DNA of 64,000 bases from Choanephora cucurbitarum (GCA_025331435.1 JAIWNI010000067.1:62001-126000); one strand, 5' to 3'. Shown: positions 44,136-57,400, counted from the stretch's first letter. The notes: a model not told the origin generated them from the letters alone. Translations and numbers: made by a program.

Positions 44136-45543
44136 TTATAAAAATTGAGATAAAGAGGAAAAAAAAATGATCAAGAAGAAAAAAATTCGAAAAAACACAA
44201 CAAATGATCACTTGCTCTCTCCGCTTTTGCATGATAGTGTGTGACTTATTTCAAAAGTAAGGTAGCCTACCCCCTCCTTCTTCCTCTTCCTCTCACTCTC
44301 TTACTTCTCTCTATGGCTTTGTCTAAAATGCACTTACTTTTTGCGCATACGTGAACAGCAGGTGATTTCATGCTATATTGGTTAGAAGAGAAGCAACACA
44401 AAACCCGGTTAGACACATAAGAGTCCTGCTCGGACTATACAGAGAACGTATTAAGAGAACACACAACAACTCACTTCCAGTCGACATGCTCTTCCATAAG
44501 CAATCGATACGCAATCTGTTACACCTGACAGTATAGAATTTGCGCCTTCCAATGTTGTGTACAGACATGATAATCTAGAAGACAGTCGCTCTTCGCCTTT
44601 ACCTAAAATCACTCATCAACTACTGACCGTGAAGAGGAAAGACGATAGCCCTGTGTCGTCTTCACCAACAGCCTCCGCTTCTTCATCAAGAGATACAGCA
44701 TTTGCTTCATTTGAGATTGTTCATATTCTTGAAAAATGCCACTCTTGTATTGAGCATACTCTTATACTGAGCGAATACTGTATCAGCACACGAATAGTTG
44801 AGCCCTAAATATCCAATGAATCAAATGTGGGTCGAATTATCTCAAGCATTCCAACACAAAGTATTAGCATTGTCAGAAGCCAACTTGCTCAAAGTTGAAG
44901 CGTCTATACTCAAGATCTTCGCTTAATTGTACATAACCCTAGCCAGCACAGTGGGCAAATGATCGATGCTTATTTTGTTTTGCTTGTTTAATCAAAAAAT
45001 TCATCATTGATATTTATGTTGCTTACTATTTAAAATGAGTGGTAGAAAAGAAGGAAGCAATCGTCTTTATTTATCTATTTTCTCTACTTCTTTACAAACT
45101 CATATCGTGTCATTCACAGTTCAAGGCTTGCAGAACAAGTTTGGATAAACAGACTATGTATGGCTGTGAGGATTGACTAATTGATCAAATAAAGCCATTG
45201 TGACTAAGAAGAATGGACAGGTGTTCTCGGCGCTATAAAGTCAAACATAAGTTGACTGAGTTGTGTTCTGACAACAAAAAGACAGATGAGCAATGTTCAT
45301 TCGACATTGATTTGCTTTTACTTTGATCTGTCAGCTCAACTCTTTATTATTTTTCTAAATCAGCACCTCCGCTGCACTCTGAAATATAACAAAACACGTC
45401 GATTTTCTATCTCTCTCTCTTTTTTTAATACTCTATATAGTCAACTTCAGTGTGAGAACGTGTATACTAAAGACAAGTTACAGAAGAGTTATAAGCCGAT
45501 AGTTTTAGAGAGCGCCTATTGCATAGTTTAACAACATATCATC
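44136..45543. other. Intergenic with possible gene remnant
   Basis: About 1.4 kb upstream of RAB7. It is mostly AT-rich with pyrimidine tracts. A coding-like stretch lies at about 44501-44937 (see separate entry). Nothing else is recognised. Confidence 0.5.
44501..44937 (+). pseudogene. Possible remnant of an unknown gene
   Basis: After an AG at 44499-44500, a frame reads AIDTQSVTPDSIEFAPSNVV, then DNLEDSRSSPLPKITHQLL, a Ser-rich linker and FEIVHILEKCHSCIEHTLIL before a stop at about 44808. The adjacent frame then reads MNQMWVELSQAFQHKVLALS, EANLLKVEASILKIFA and stops at about 44925. Both parts look like helical coding sequence, but they are out of frame and no upstream exon is apparent. It may be a decayed repeat gene or chance. 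Confidence 0.3.
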
Positions 45544-46020
45544 ATGACAGCACGATCACCTCAAACAATTATCTCAAGTTCAGTCAATCCAGCTAACTTA
45601 CTTGAGCTTAAAGTGTTATCAAATATTGTATCTCAACTTCAAGAACAAGGCGATATGGGCCAGGCTATACCTTACCTTGCCAAAATGGTACAGATTGTAG
45701 ACAGTCAGCGATTAGAAAAACCTACAGATCCCCAAAACAAAACGCCTTATTATTCTCAGTTAAACGAACTACAAAAGTTGAAAGCAGATGCTTATAGTCA
45801 ACTGGCTTTTGCTTATCTTAAGACACATCAGTTTGTACAATGCGAGAGTTGGCTGACAAGCTCTATTAAGCTTTGGGAGAAACTTATAAGATATGATCCT
45901 CAAGGTCAGCCATCCTTGATGGTTGCTTATGAGGCATTGATAGAGTGTTATATGGCTATGGGGAAAGATCATTTGGCACAACATATACAGACTCGATTAT
46001 GTAAATTAAAAGAAACTTGA
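45544..46020 (+). CDS. Small TPR-like helical protein
   Basis: An intronless 158-aa protein from a clear ATG. Residues about 18-50 (LELKVLSNIVSQLQEQGDMG, QAIPYLAKMVQIVD) and about 80-150 (LKADAYSQLAFAYLKTHQFV, then MVAYEALIECYMAMGKDHLA) have the helix pairs and A-Y-L-K/A-Y spacing of tetratricopeptide repeats. No signal or membrane segment is present. TPR-like proteins are usually protein-binding scaffolds; no specific family is recognised. Confidence 0.7.
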   Translation: MTARSPQTIISSSVNPANLLELKVLSNIVSQLQEQGDMGQAIPYLAKMVQIVDSQRLEKPTDPQNKTPYYSQLNELQKLKADAYSQLAFAYLKTHQFVQCESWLTSSIKLWEKLIRYDPQGQPSLMVAYEALIECYMAMGKDHLAQHIQTRLCKLKET

Positions 46021-47180
46021 ACAGCATATTCTCTTCTGTGTGAGTGTATAGGCGACCATTATCTATTCAAAAGACATATATTTCCCTTATCACCTATTCC
46101 CCCCCCCCTCCAGAGTCTTTTTCTTAGTTTGTTAAAAAAGTAACCTGTTGATGTCAAGACAATGGTGAATCATAACCAATAATGGTCTCCCTTGAGAACT
46201 TTATAGAAAAAGCTGCTTTGTTCGTTCTCTTCTTTCATCCTTGATATGAACATGATTTATCCGTTGCAGAGGTAAATCTAAATAGCTTGATCTAAAACAA
46301 GCGCTGATCAGAGTATCGTTGCCCTTGAAATAAATTACTTTGCAAAACCTAGTTAGTCTTGTTTCAAATGATTTGTCAAACACAATGATTCAGATGGGTG
46401 CTGATGGTAGTAACAGTTGTTTAGCTTAATGAGAGTCCATGGTTTGGAATGAAAATCATTTCGAACATTGATATGCCACTTGGTATAAAGATGGGCTTAA
46501 GATAAGAATGTAAGCATCAAGAATAGCGTCACTTTATATACAAAGTGACCAGTGTACCGTCATTGCAGAATATCACGAGGTCGCAAAAGACCCCTCAGCT
46601 TTAGATCAATCTATCTCTTAGAAGAGACACTACTTTCTTGTTCCTCACAAGCGACCAGAAATACAATGTCTCTCAAATAAGAGAGTTACCTCTTTCATTC
46701 CGTAGTTGTTAGACGCTTTGTTCTGCCTTGATATCTTCATTTTGGTGTGACAAGAAAGAAGAAGGGTTTCTTTCGCGATTTGCTTCAATTGATTAAATAG
46801 TATATATGGTTCAGCATAACTAAGCTATAAGAAAGACTTGGTTTGACCAAATTGACTTGCTTATATTGCAACTTATTTTTCCAATCAGATAGTTGCTCGT
46901 TGATGTTGAAAATAATAGCACAAAGCCAGCTTCGGAGGGTGAATTGGACGAATAGGTTTGCTTCGCTTCACTCATTGCTCCGAGATAGCGGTCGAATGAA
47001 TCTCTCTCTTTCTCTCTTTCTTTTTTCTTTTTTCTCTCTCTCTCTCTTATTTTTTTTTCTTTATTACCAAATTCATCCAAAACATTTAGTTGCAGATAAA
47101 CTCTTGAGTATCTCTCCTTCTTCTTTTTTCTCTTTTCTTTGCTTTGTTTCGATAGCCTAAAGAGGACAGAGATAGTTGTT
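46021..47180. other. Intergenic; promoter of Zn2Cys6 gene
   Basis: About 1.16 kb. It includes a C10 run near 46090-46099 and a long CT/T tract at about 46995-47063 that precedes the Zn2Cys6 gene start. No genes recognised. Confidence 0.5.
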
Positions 47181-49438
47181 ATGTCAACATCAAATGTAGA
47201 AAATTCCTCATTATCAAGGCAAAGAGTTAGTAGAGCCTGGTAAATAGAGAAAAAAACAAAAGAAATAAAAGTGGGAAACTTATAACATCAAAAGCGATTT
47301 ATGTAGAAAAAAGAAAGTTAAATGTGACGGTGCTACACCTGTATGCACAAATTGTAATAGTTTGGGTCTCGAATGTACTTTTAAAGACATGACTAAAAAA
47401 GTAAATAGACGCATTGATGGGGTCCAAAAAAAAAAGAAGAAAGTCATTGATTTTTTGATTTTTTAATTTTTTTTATTAATAGCGTGGACCACCTAAAGGT
47501 TACATAGAAGCCATTGAAAATCGACTTTACAAACTAGAGAACTTCTTGGCCGAAATGGCTAAGAATGGGGATGCAGGGTCAAAACGATTATTATCGGAGC
47601 TCAACTCGCCATTGGAAACACCTACAGGCGAACAAATTCGGGCTAGGCCGATCAGGAGAGTGCCACGATCTGAACGAAATAAAGTTTTCTTTTGGCAGCA
47701 GGATAAAGCAGGAAGACGTAAACGAGAAAGTTTGATGGAGGGTTATGAAACAGAAGAACCTGACGACAAAAGACAGAAAATAAAACGCACCTCGATAGAT
47801 GAAGGTCTTGGTCAGCTATCGATGGACGAGAACGGCCAAGTACGTTACCTGGGTAAATCCTCAGGGTACTATCTTCTGCAGAACAGCAAAACCTATCATA
47901 ACGGAGCCTTTCATTTTGCGTCTTATGGAAATCGACCTCAGTACCGTAGATCAGCAAATATCAATTCATTTGAATTACCACCCAAAGACTTATCAGAACA
48001 TCTCATTCAACTTTACTTTAAGCACTTTTATCCTTTCTTGCCTCTCTTCTACAAACGCCAGTTATGTCCAAAAGATGCTGTCACGCCTCTCTTGTTGAAT
48101 GCAATTTACGCTGTAGCCTCTCGCATCTCGCCTGATGCTCGTGTAAGATCAGATCCTGAAGTATCTGAGACCGCTGGTGATATTTTCTTTGAAAGAGCAG
48201 AAGAACTGTTGGATGAGTCTTATGACACACCTAGTATATCTACCATACAGGCACTTCTTTTATTGGCTAGTCATCAACATGGTGCTATGAAATCAGCAAA
48301 AGCATGGCTTTATAGTGGCATGGTAAGGTTTTTCTTTTTTTACTTTGCATTAGATGACTAAGCAAAACCTTAATTCTATTAGGCTTTTCGTATGGCACAA
48401 GATTTAGGTCTACATAGAAATTGCGATCATTGGAATATTCCTCTTGAAGAATGCGAAAGAAGGAAGAGAGTGTTTTGGTGTTGTTATATTGTCGATCGAT
48501 TGGCAAGTGCCATGTACGGTCGAGCATCCACTTTTGAAGAACGAGACTGCGATGTTCCCTTTCCTTCTATTGATGACGATACAGCCATAGAAGACGATAG
48601 CATTGATCTTGACAACTCATCTCTCTCTGTCAGTCTACTTGAATTATTCACCAATCTCATCAAAATCTGCGATATTCTCGGTCATATACTCAAAAACATC
48701 TATTACGTTCGATCACTTCAATATGCTGGTGTGCGTCAAGTGGATGCAGTCTTGACAACATGGAATAAAAAGCTGCATCAGTGGTACGATCAACTACCCG
48801 ACTCATTGCAGATCAAGAAGGACGATAAACAGCACTCTATTCCTTCCACAGCCATCTGTCAGTTACATATGATTTACCATACCACTGTCATATTACTTCA
48901 CCGACCTTTTATTCCCGGTCCGAGCCAGAGCCTTATACCCACCATGATGCCATGTGCCTCTATCTGTTCAGCAGCTGCAGATGCCATTCTGTCTATTGCA
49001 GATGCTATGATGGCTGAAGGCAAACTCAAATATGTCATGAGTTACTGTGTTTATTATATCTTTACCTCAGGCATCATTTTTATTGGAGCAGCCTGTCCCA
49101 AAAAGAAAGACGATCCCGCCTTGCTTTCTTCAGACAATCGATCACTAGAAGCTAAATTTAAGTTGAGACAATGTATGCTTGCTCTCGATAAGATTGAAGC
49201 TACTTGGGTGACAGCCAGTAAGAATTGTCAGATCTTGGCTGAACTATCAGGGTTTCGAGACATTGATTTTCAAGTGAGCGAACAACAAGAGAAATACAAT
49301 CATGGATTGTGGAATCATCCTTCCTCTGCTCAGCCTTTCCTACCTTCTCAAATCTCATCAGGCCATCTCTCTTCTTCCCCTCCTCTTCCTTCTTCTCTTC
49401 CACCGCCGCCACCACCACCACAACAGCAACAACAGCAA

Positions 49439-49488
<50 letters not shown>

Positions 49489-50302
49489 ATCTCAACATTT
49501 TGATTCAAATAGTAGTCATTCTTCAGGCTTGCTGAGATCCATCTCTCCTCAGTCATCAAGAACATCTTCACCTCAATTGCAAAATGAAAGCACACCATAT
49601 CGAGTGAATGCCAGCAATTTACGATTTCCCATTGTTCGCATTGACCCCAAGAGTGGCCAAGAAGATGCTGTCAGCAACACACGAGCCATTCATTCCAATC
49701 CAAAAATCGAATTTTCATCCTCAAGCACATTTCATTCAAATGGACAGATGAACAACACTACCACCAGTGATCCTTTTGCAGCTCAAGGTGTTGTCTCTCT
49801 TGCTCTCTCAAGACAATACGATTCGCTGGGTCCTGCCTTCTGGGGAGTCCCTTCCACCATAGATGACTGGAATAGTTTCATCAACTCTAACATGAGCAAC
49901 AACATGTCACAATCATCTTATTCCTCCGTAATTGATGTGCATCCTCACCTACAGGAGAAGCAGGGCACAGAGATAGGTGTAATGGATGATTATGTTCATG
50001 TTCAAGAAAAGCAACGATTGATCCATACAGACCAGAATGTCGACATGTTGTCGGGTGTTTCTGTACCCTTCGAACAATCTGCCATTTCTTCACCTGTTCA
50101 ACATCATCATGGGCAGGTATCCCATTATATGATACATAGACCGGATCGATTGAGCGAAGTAAAAGATGGTTCACAGACCGCTCAGAATGAAACACAGCGT
50201 TCTATCACCTCGACTTATCCAATCACTTCTTCTTCGCTAACAATGGATGGCAGGCCGTCTATCAATTTGCAAGGTGATCTTGCTAATGCCTATTATTGGT
50301 AA
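47181..50302 (+). CDS. Zn2Cys6 transcription factor with fungal-specific domain
   Basis: Four exons (47181-47239, 47295-47400, 47483-48322, 48383-50302) give 974 aa. The binuclear cluster RACDLCRKKKVKCDGATPVC plus TNCNSLGLEC has Cys at 20, 23, 30, 37, 40 and 47 (CX2CX6CX6CX2CX6C). It is followed by KKRGPPKGYIEAIENRL, a linker and dimerisation helix. Residues about 200-550 form the fungal_trans domain: LIQLYFKHFYPFLPLFY, LLLNAIYAVASR, TIQALLLLASHQHG, AWLYSGM|AFRMAQDLGLHR and RRKRVFWCCYIVDRLAS. This order is typical of Xlr1/CtaF-like nuclear regulators. A Pro run leads into about 26 Gln (49420-49490), and the C terminus is Ser/Asn-rich. An intron splits the cluster after the first Cys, common in this family. 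Target genes are unknown. Confidence 0.93.
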
Positions 50303-51916
50303 CTTGCCCTTCTGTACATAACAACTCTTTCTTTCTCTTTTGGCTTTAATATATTTCCCTTTGTAATCGTTATTTCTTAACCTGTTTCTTTATGATCTCT
50401 TAATAAATAATACACCTTCCTTTTTCATTGATTTGTTTCAACAACAGATGAGGATACGCATTTATGGGAAGACTCGTTGTGTATATCATTAACGAGCGCA
50501 AAGAGCAAGATACAATTATAGTCATCGGCTATCTTATAGTTTTAGGCTCGTACTAGTGAGTATGAGGTCAATGCATCACTCATTTTTTGTGATAGTAAGA
50601 TTGAAAAAGTAACTGTCAAAAATCCATTTCATGAGACTAATCAAAGATACGATTTCCAATTGCTGCAATTGATAGCTCAGGAGGTGATTGGTTGTTTGTT
50701 AGCACTCCAACAAGCTTAGTTCATCATTTTTCTGTACAGAAGGAAATGTCGTTTTCATCATAAAGATAAAAAAGAAAGGAGCCAAAGAGAAAGCAATTTC
50801 CTCTAATTTTTTTTGGTTATGTGTTACTCTAACATCAAAAAAGTTTGGATTAGCGGCATAAATGAAAAAAAAAGAGAGTTGGTATCTTTTAGGCTAATTT
50901 TTGTCTTGTATTGTGTTGATAAAACCAAGCTGTAATCACATGATGTTTCCAATGTTTTTGTCATTGAAAGGACCGATCTTGTTGAAAACTGTTAGAGCCT
51001 ATGTTTGTCTTACAGAGGGCAGGACAATGATTTTTTGTGCGTTCAAAAAGCACCTCTTTGGTATGGCTTTCGAAAGTAAACACAGTAGACATGTATAGAA
51101 AGGTATTGCTTAGATTTTTCTTAAAAAACACGTCAAGAGCTTATGAATGAATAGTTGCCCATCTTGTAGAAAAGCCTTTGATGGACTATTAATATCCCAA
51201 GGTAAAGTTAACGTCATATTGCTTCTTTTGAACCGCAGATTGAGTTTAATGTACATATGAACCTTATCTGCATACAGTCTTCAATGAATAAGACCCTATT
51301 CGTACTCATTTGTTCCTGAGCATTAGAGCCATTGATGGTTTACATAGTAGTCATTAAGACAGATATAACAGGGGAATGTATTGGCATGAGATAAAGCACA
51401 CTTCTGATTTTCACTTCTTAAGTCCATTACTTGCCAAGATCTTCGATCTTATTCTCAGATTTTGACCAATTTGGCAAAACTCGAAATTGATTCAACTTCC
51501 GGACAAACTGCATTCTCAATTAAATCCTGTTAAGTGTAACTCATTATAGCTGTATTAGCTTTCAAACAAAGAGAATTCCGTTTTATTCTGAGGTGAGGAT
51601 TCTATACATTGTATTCTTTTCTGTGGATATGCTTCAATTCAATTATATTTGCTGTTAATTTGTTTATTTAGATCCAGTCTAAGGCTTACTTACAGATGGC
51701 AGAAGCTTTGTCTTTTTTAAAGATGCAGTCAAGTATTTCAATGCCTCTATACAATTTAAACAAAGTTATGGGAGAAACAGTAAGGCCCGTATTGAATTAA
51801 TCTGCTCACAGAATTTAAGCCAATCACAAGACTAAAATAGCCATTTTATTTTATTTTATTACTATTTTTTTCCCTTTCCGTTCTGTTTCTTTTTCTCCAT
51901 TATTTAGATAGGTTCA
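50303..51916. other. Intergenic, nothing recognised
   Basis: About 1.6 kb between two plus-strand genes. AT-rich, with short frames only; no repeats or RNA genes seen. Confidence 0.5.
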
Positions 51917-53008
51917 ATGGAACAATACAGTGATACTTGTAAGTTTTCATATTTAGCAAAGGCACTCACTATTCTTCTTGGTCGAGCTTACTGTCTTAAA
52001 TGAAGTAGAAGACGGACAACTTTCACCAATGGAAACAGATCGCCCCACTTCAGTAAGATCACGGATAAGAATGTACACATAAGTTATATACACCTTTAAA
52101 AAAAAGGAAGGAGTGGCGCGCGCGAGACAGAGAGAGAGAGAGAGAGAGAGTGTGTGTGTGTGTGTGTGTGTGAATGGGAATGAAGATAGTGTTTTTTATA
52201 CAGGACAGAATGTGATAAACCAAAATTATAATATTTTTAGTGGATAAATTGGTTTTGCTCGAGAAAGAGAAATAAGTATTATGTGGAAGTAGCCGAAAGT
52301 TTTATCGAAGATCCATTTAATTTGATTGGTCTCAGTGTGCATATTTCTATGTATAAGGAAACACTAGAAGTCATTTTGGACTTGGAACCAGACGATGCCA
52401 TGTACAATCGAGTGCCTGACTTGAGCTTATTGGAGCCTTCAGCAGAAATGTTATATGGTCTAATTCATCAGCGATATATCTTGACAAAGGAGGGCATGCT
52501 TTCAATGGTACATGTTGACTTTTTTTAGCTTTTTTTTCCTAACTAATTTTTTTTCTTAGTTTGAGAAATATATGACTGGAGATTTTGGAAAATGTCCCCG
52601 TGTCTATTGCAATGATCATTACCTGTTACCCTGCGGTCAACATGACTTACCGAAACAGAGTCCAGTTCGTCTTTACTGTCCAAACTGCAAAGACATCTAT
52701 ATACCAGCAAATCCGAAGCATCATGGTATTGATGGTAAAAAAAATCAGTGTATAGAACAATAGAGATGCTCTAACTTACGTCATTTCTAGGTGCTCACTT
52801 TGGAACTACATTTCCTCATCTATTTGTACAGGCATTTCCAGAATGCATCAAATATGTCGAACCAAGTATCTATATGCCCAAGATCTTTGGTTTTCGAGTG
52901 AGCGAACTGTCTGACGTTGGCCCTCGTATGCAATGGCTGAGAATGATTACAGAAGAACAAGACAACGAAAACAGACATTTATTAACAGATGAAGATGAAT
53001 GTGAATAA
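51917..53008 (+). CDS. CKB1: Casein kinase II regulatory (beta) subunit
   Basis: The regulatory subunit that dimerises and holds two CK2 catalytic subunits. Five exons (51917-51938, 52006-52052, 52241-52507, 52560-52734, 52791-53008) give 242 aa. It has the N-terminal acidic leader, WINWFCSRKRNKYYVEVAES and FIEDPFNLIGL, then LIHQRYILTKEGM. The zinc finger CPRVYC...LYCPNC (Cys at about 124, 129, 152 and 155) forms the dimer interface. GAHFGTTFPHLFVQAFPEC and YMPKIFGFRVSE end the core. The tail is acidic. Exon 1 is only 22 nt, joined through GAAG|TAGAAG, which gives SDTLEDGQLSP. Whether it corresponds to yeast CKB1 or CKB2 cannot be decided. Its stop is 9 bp from that of the bHLH gene. Confidence 0.95.
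52115..52172 (+). repeat. Compound microsatellite (GC)n(GA)n(TG)n in CK2-beta intron
   Basis: Runs of GCGCGCG, then about 12 GA units (one interruption), then 11 TG units, entirely inside intron 2 (52053-52240). It is the longest dinucleotide array in the window. The alternating purine-pyrimidine TG/CG part could adopt Z-DNA. Confidence 0.9.
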
Positions 53009-53017
53009 TGATAAAGT

Positions 53018-54485
53018 TTAGGTTTTATTCTCTAGTAACGATTTGAGTCTCTGAATTTCTTCTTCCATACTGGACAATTTTTTATCTTTTTGTTTCGAGT
53101 CGTTTTTCAAACGCAAGATGTATTCGTAAGAATGTTGTAATAGTAACACTTTGCTCATGAACCGAACTTCCTTTTCTTTTTCTTCGTGTATGACCTCATC
53201 GGATTTTGACAGCTCAGGCTGCAACTTGGCTTCGGCCACTAAGACTTCTGTAATTTCCTTTCGTAGTGAGTCAAAGCTCTGTTTAAGTGTATCTCTTCTT
53301 CTCTGCTCAGCAACTTTGTGCGCCGATCGTCGATTCTCCAAGCCTACATTGTTGGCGGCGATAATAGGCACACTGGCTCGCAGATCGGGCTGTAAAAATG
53401 GAGAGAGAAGAGGCTTTAGTGTACGTGGAGATGGTGCTAATTTCCTTTTTTTAGTTGCCAGAGCATTCGTGGGCAGTGAAGTAGATCTTGCCATTGGTGT
53501 CCCTGATAGATCCCCATGAAGCCCAACAGCTGCAGGTGGTAATGAAGGCATCAAATCAACCACTGCCTTATCTGATTCTTGTTGATGACTCGGCAGAGTT
53601 GCCGACGCGACGCCCAAAGATGGATGAAGATGATGACTCATCCTCATAAGAGATGCTGGAGTAGCAGGTATAGTAGGTAAAGTAGGATGGTTTTGTGAAG
53701 AATGAAGTTGAGGACTGGCCAGAGCAATCTGTTGTCTTAAGCTGGGTCTCTTTTTATTATTGATGGTGGGAATAGGTGATGGAGGAGCCTGTTGGCGTTT
53801 GGAGTACATGACTAATGGACTCTTTTTGTAATTAGGCGATATGGCAGGTGAGGTCTTCATTTGATCTCGTAAGAGTTGTTGTTTAGCTTCAATATGAGCC
53901 AGTTGTTGTTGAAGACTAGTGGTATCTTGAAGTGTGTTGGCTTGCTCATCCTGGTATGTTGCATCAAGCAGGGTACTGCTATCAGGTGCAAGTGCTGGTG
54001 AGCTTAGGGGCGTAAAGTAGTGTTCATTAATAGGCGAGTCTCGAAAATGTTGAATTTCAGTGTAGTTTGGTGTAATGGCTGGTGAAACAAGAGGTACTAG
54101 TAACTCCTATTGAAAGGTATAAGGGTAAAAAACAACCAAATTAGGATTTCTCTCACCACTTTCAGAAAAAAATTGTTTGCTTTTTTTTTACCTCCAAGTT
54201 TTCAACGCACGGATGTATCAAGGGAGTGCAATAGTTTGGTGTTCCCAAAGGCGTCAATAAAAAGTTCTGAGATGGAAATGAGCTGGCGCCCATTGCTGAA
54301 ATAGGATGTGCAACAGAGTCATTAGAAGAGAACAAGTCAAGAGCAGAATTCATTAGATTCTCTTTATATGTTGTCTGAAAACTAGCGTCTGGCTCAGCTT
54401 GATCTACTGACTGAGCAAATGTCATGAAAGAAGGGTTTGTTAGGCCTTCATTGTTTTGTGTGTCAAAAAAGATATCAAAATCCAT
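53018..54485 (-). CDS. bHLH-zipper transcription factor
   Basis: Two exons (54485-54192, 54106-53018) give 460 aa. The N terminus is acidic/aromatic (MDFDIFFDTQNNEG), an activation-like region. Pro/Ser motifs follow (TPLGTPNYCTPLIHP, SPAITPNYTEI, YFTPLSSPALAPD) and a Gln-rich coiled segment. The basic region RRSAHKVAEQRRRDTLKQSF has His, Glu and Arg in the positions that read CANNTG E-boxes. Helix 2 is extended (FMSKVLLLQHSYEYILRLK) and runs into a leucine zipper-like tail (KDKKLSSMEEEIQRLKSLLE). The family of Pho4/NUC-1, Rtg3 and SREBP-like factors is closest in layout; the exact orthologue is uncertain. The loop is long (about 30 residues, Glu/Lys-rich). Confidence 0.88.
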
Positions 54486-57400
54486 GAGTTATATTGGAAA
54501 CAGAGAAAAAAAAAAAGAAGCAAAAAACAAGAAAAAAAAAAGAAGAGAGGAAGAAAATACAGAAGCTTGCAGCCCTTTTGTAGGCACTCAGTTCTTTTTT
54601 TAAGGTTAAGCTCTAAACAGCCAAATCCCTAAATCGAAATAGAAAGCTTAAAATATAATATGAACAACTGATTGGTTAAAATGACTAAGAAGAAAAAAGG
54701 AAGGGCATCTATTCATGGATGTCATTGAAAGTTGGCTACACAACATAAGGCAGTATATCACAGAGTAACACCAAGTCATGGTTTATAGGGCACATAAACA
54801 TTGTCTCTTTGAGGCATCATCTTTGCTATTTTGTTCTTCCCGCTCGTGCAGATCACCTTTTTTACTTTGGCTGATTTGAAAATGGCTATAGCTTTAGGTC
54901 GCGTACCGAATACGGAAAAGAAAAAACTAAAAAAGAAGAATTAAGTTTTAGTCTGATACGTAAACGATGACAAAGAAAGTCGAGAGCGGAATAGTTTCAT
55001 TCTGGCGAAGTGTATAAGCTGCTCCCTTTGGCCCTTCTTTTCTACTAGGTTTGACAAAGTAACCTAAACAGAACATAAAGAGAGATTTACTAAAAAAGTA
55101 AAAATTTTCGGGAATTGCTTTAACGCTTCTTGTTCTCCGAAAGAGCATTTCTAGCTATACAGTAGGTGCGTGTGCGTCCTTTATAGCTTGTTATCCGAAA
55201 ACTGTTTTGCTAGACTTGTTTACATAGGTTGCTTGCTTTATAGCATAATGGAAATGGGCATACATAATTTGAAAAGTACAAAAGGCTACGTTTATGATGC
55301 GCTCCTTCTTTATGACATGAACGTCAGGGCTAAGGTGAGAAAGGAAATTGTAAAGAAACCGGTTTAGTATTATTGCTTAGTCAAATATTATTTTGGTCCT
55401 TTTACATCAAGCCCTTTTAAGCAACTATTTCATAATGAATCAATAAGGCATATGTGCGACCTTAAAAAAAAAGAGTATGAAATATTAATCCGAAGAAAAG
55501 GTTATTTTTTTGGGTCTTTGAGCAACAAAAGCATTGCTACTTGACATAAATAGGTACGGCTTTTGAATTCGATAAAGGTATGATCTAGCCCTGCGCAATT
55601 TGAAGGACTAGATAATACTTAAAGCAAGATGATTTACTCTTTGGTTTCGTGCAGAAAAAACGAGAGAAACATCTTATGGTATGAGGCTATTGTCCTATGT
55701 CCCACAGTCAACCATTCAAAACACGAACAAAAACCCTTGTGTACAACAGTTTCTCAGAAAAAGATTCTAATAGTCTTCTTTAGGCAATCTTTTTCAATTC
55801 TTTTCATTGAGGATAAAAAAGAATTTAGAAGTAAAACAAGAATGACACACACTGTAAAACGATTAATATATGAGAGAGCATTGTCTAGGCTGATCCAGAG
55901 GCCTCCAGAGTAAAGCCATCATTCTTTTATTCTTCATCTGAATACGGCTTATAAATAGCAACATTGTATGTATATAGATTTTAATAAGTATCACCAATAG
56001 AAAACAAGATATCGTTCCCAAGATTGGTTTATTTTTGTGGAAATAGCTAGGTAATATTGCATCTGAGAAAATAAATCAAATAGATATTGTTCTATTAAAT
56101 AGAAAGCAGATACAGAGTCGGCTTACTGCGAAGGATCGAAAAAGACATCCTTTTAAGCGTTCTTTTGCCTTACCTTTTGAGAAACTTATTTATGTCTGTC
56201 AAAAGACTTTCAGACAGTAATAGACTTGAGTTAATTGCAGGAAGGATGAAAAAAACTTATTTGACAAGAAATCGCTTTCAAAAGAAAAGAACAAGCTGAC
56301 TTACTTATAACCGCATTAGACCAGATTGTGTATTAACTCTTTACCTAGTAGTTCAGTAGATCATGCATTAAAGTTGTCCAAATGCTCAACTATAGTAAAG
56401 GCCATAATTGACAAGCTGTCAATTAGTTTTTACTAGTTGATCCTATCACATCAATTCAAAGAAAAAACAATAGATTCTTTCTTGTTTGTTGCACCTAAGT
56501 CTGATTATTACCAAGACTTATTATATTAGTATCACCTTAATTGTTAAGAAAGCGTGATGGTAATACAGATGAGCATTTTGAATTTAAAAGAAGAAGAAAC
56601 ATGCCGCTCTTTTTTTTTTGTGTTGCTGGAAGAGGAATTAATCAAACTACTAGTGCTTTTCAAACAGGCCTTTTTTTTGTAAAGAGTATAATGTTAGGCT
56701 GGGAGTACTTTCAGAGTATGAACGGCTACCAAAAAAAGTATTGATAGTTGTACTTGACGGTAAAGACATTACACTTGGTACCAAATTGGCTATTTGTGAT
56801 ATATCAAATACCTTAAAGAAAGTGGCGATAAATTAGTTTGGCAGTGCCCAGTTATTTCGTCTCTGGCCATAAAATAGTTAGATGGTCATTTTAGCAGACA
56901 ATGTGACCACAGTCGATCAGAAAGCATCACAAAAGAAATACATCTACTTCTTACCAGATAAAGTAGATTTTCCTAAAGAGAAAAATAAACAATCTCAGGA
57001 TAACAACACATATTTATACGCTATTTCGTTCAGGTATAGCTGTTCTCCTGTAAGACTGTGCAAGCGTGTTCTAACCAAGACCACACACGATGAGCTCCTT
57101 TATTTTGAAGCTGTATGAAACTGAAGGCGGAAAATAATGCACATGATACCTCTAAACTGTTGACCACTATGTTTTCAACCTTTTGTCTCTAATACTCCTA
57201 TGCTTTACTGCCTTCTTTTTTGCCTGTGATTTGATCTCTTTATCTGCTTTCTCAATTTAAAAAAACATAAAAAAATATAAAAAATCTAATTCAGGTTGTA
57301 TTGATATCCATAGCATACATTTGGGTTTACAACTATATCTGATTAACGTTATTTTTTTACTATACAGAATACGACAAGATATTTAGGTGAAAATTTAGTA

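Noticed and set aside
49200..49598. 132-codon minus-strand frame with Val/Ala repeats
   Set aside because: Antisense of the poly-Gln tract of the Zn2Cys6 factor.
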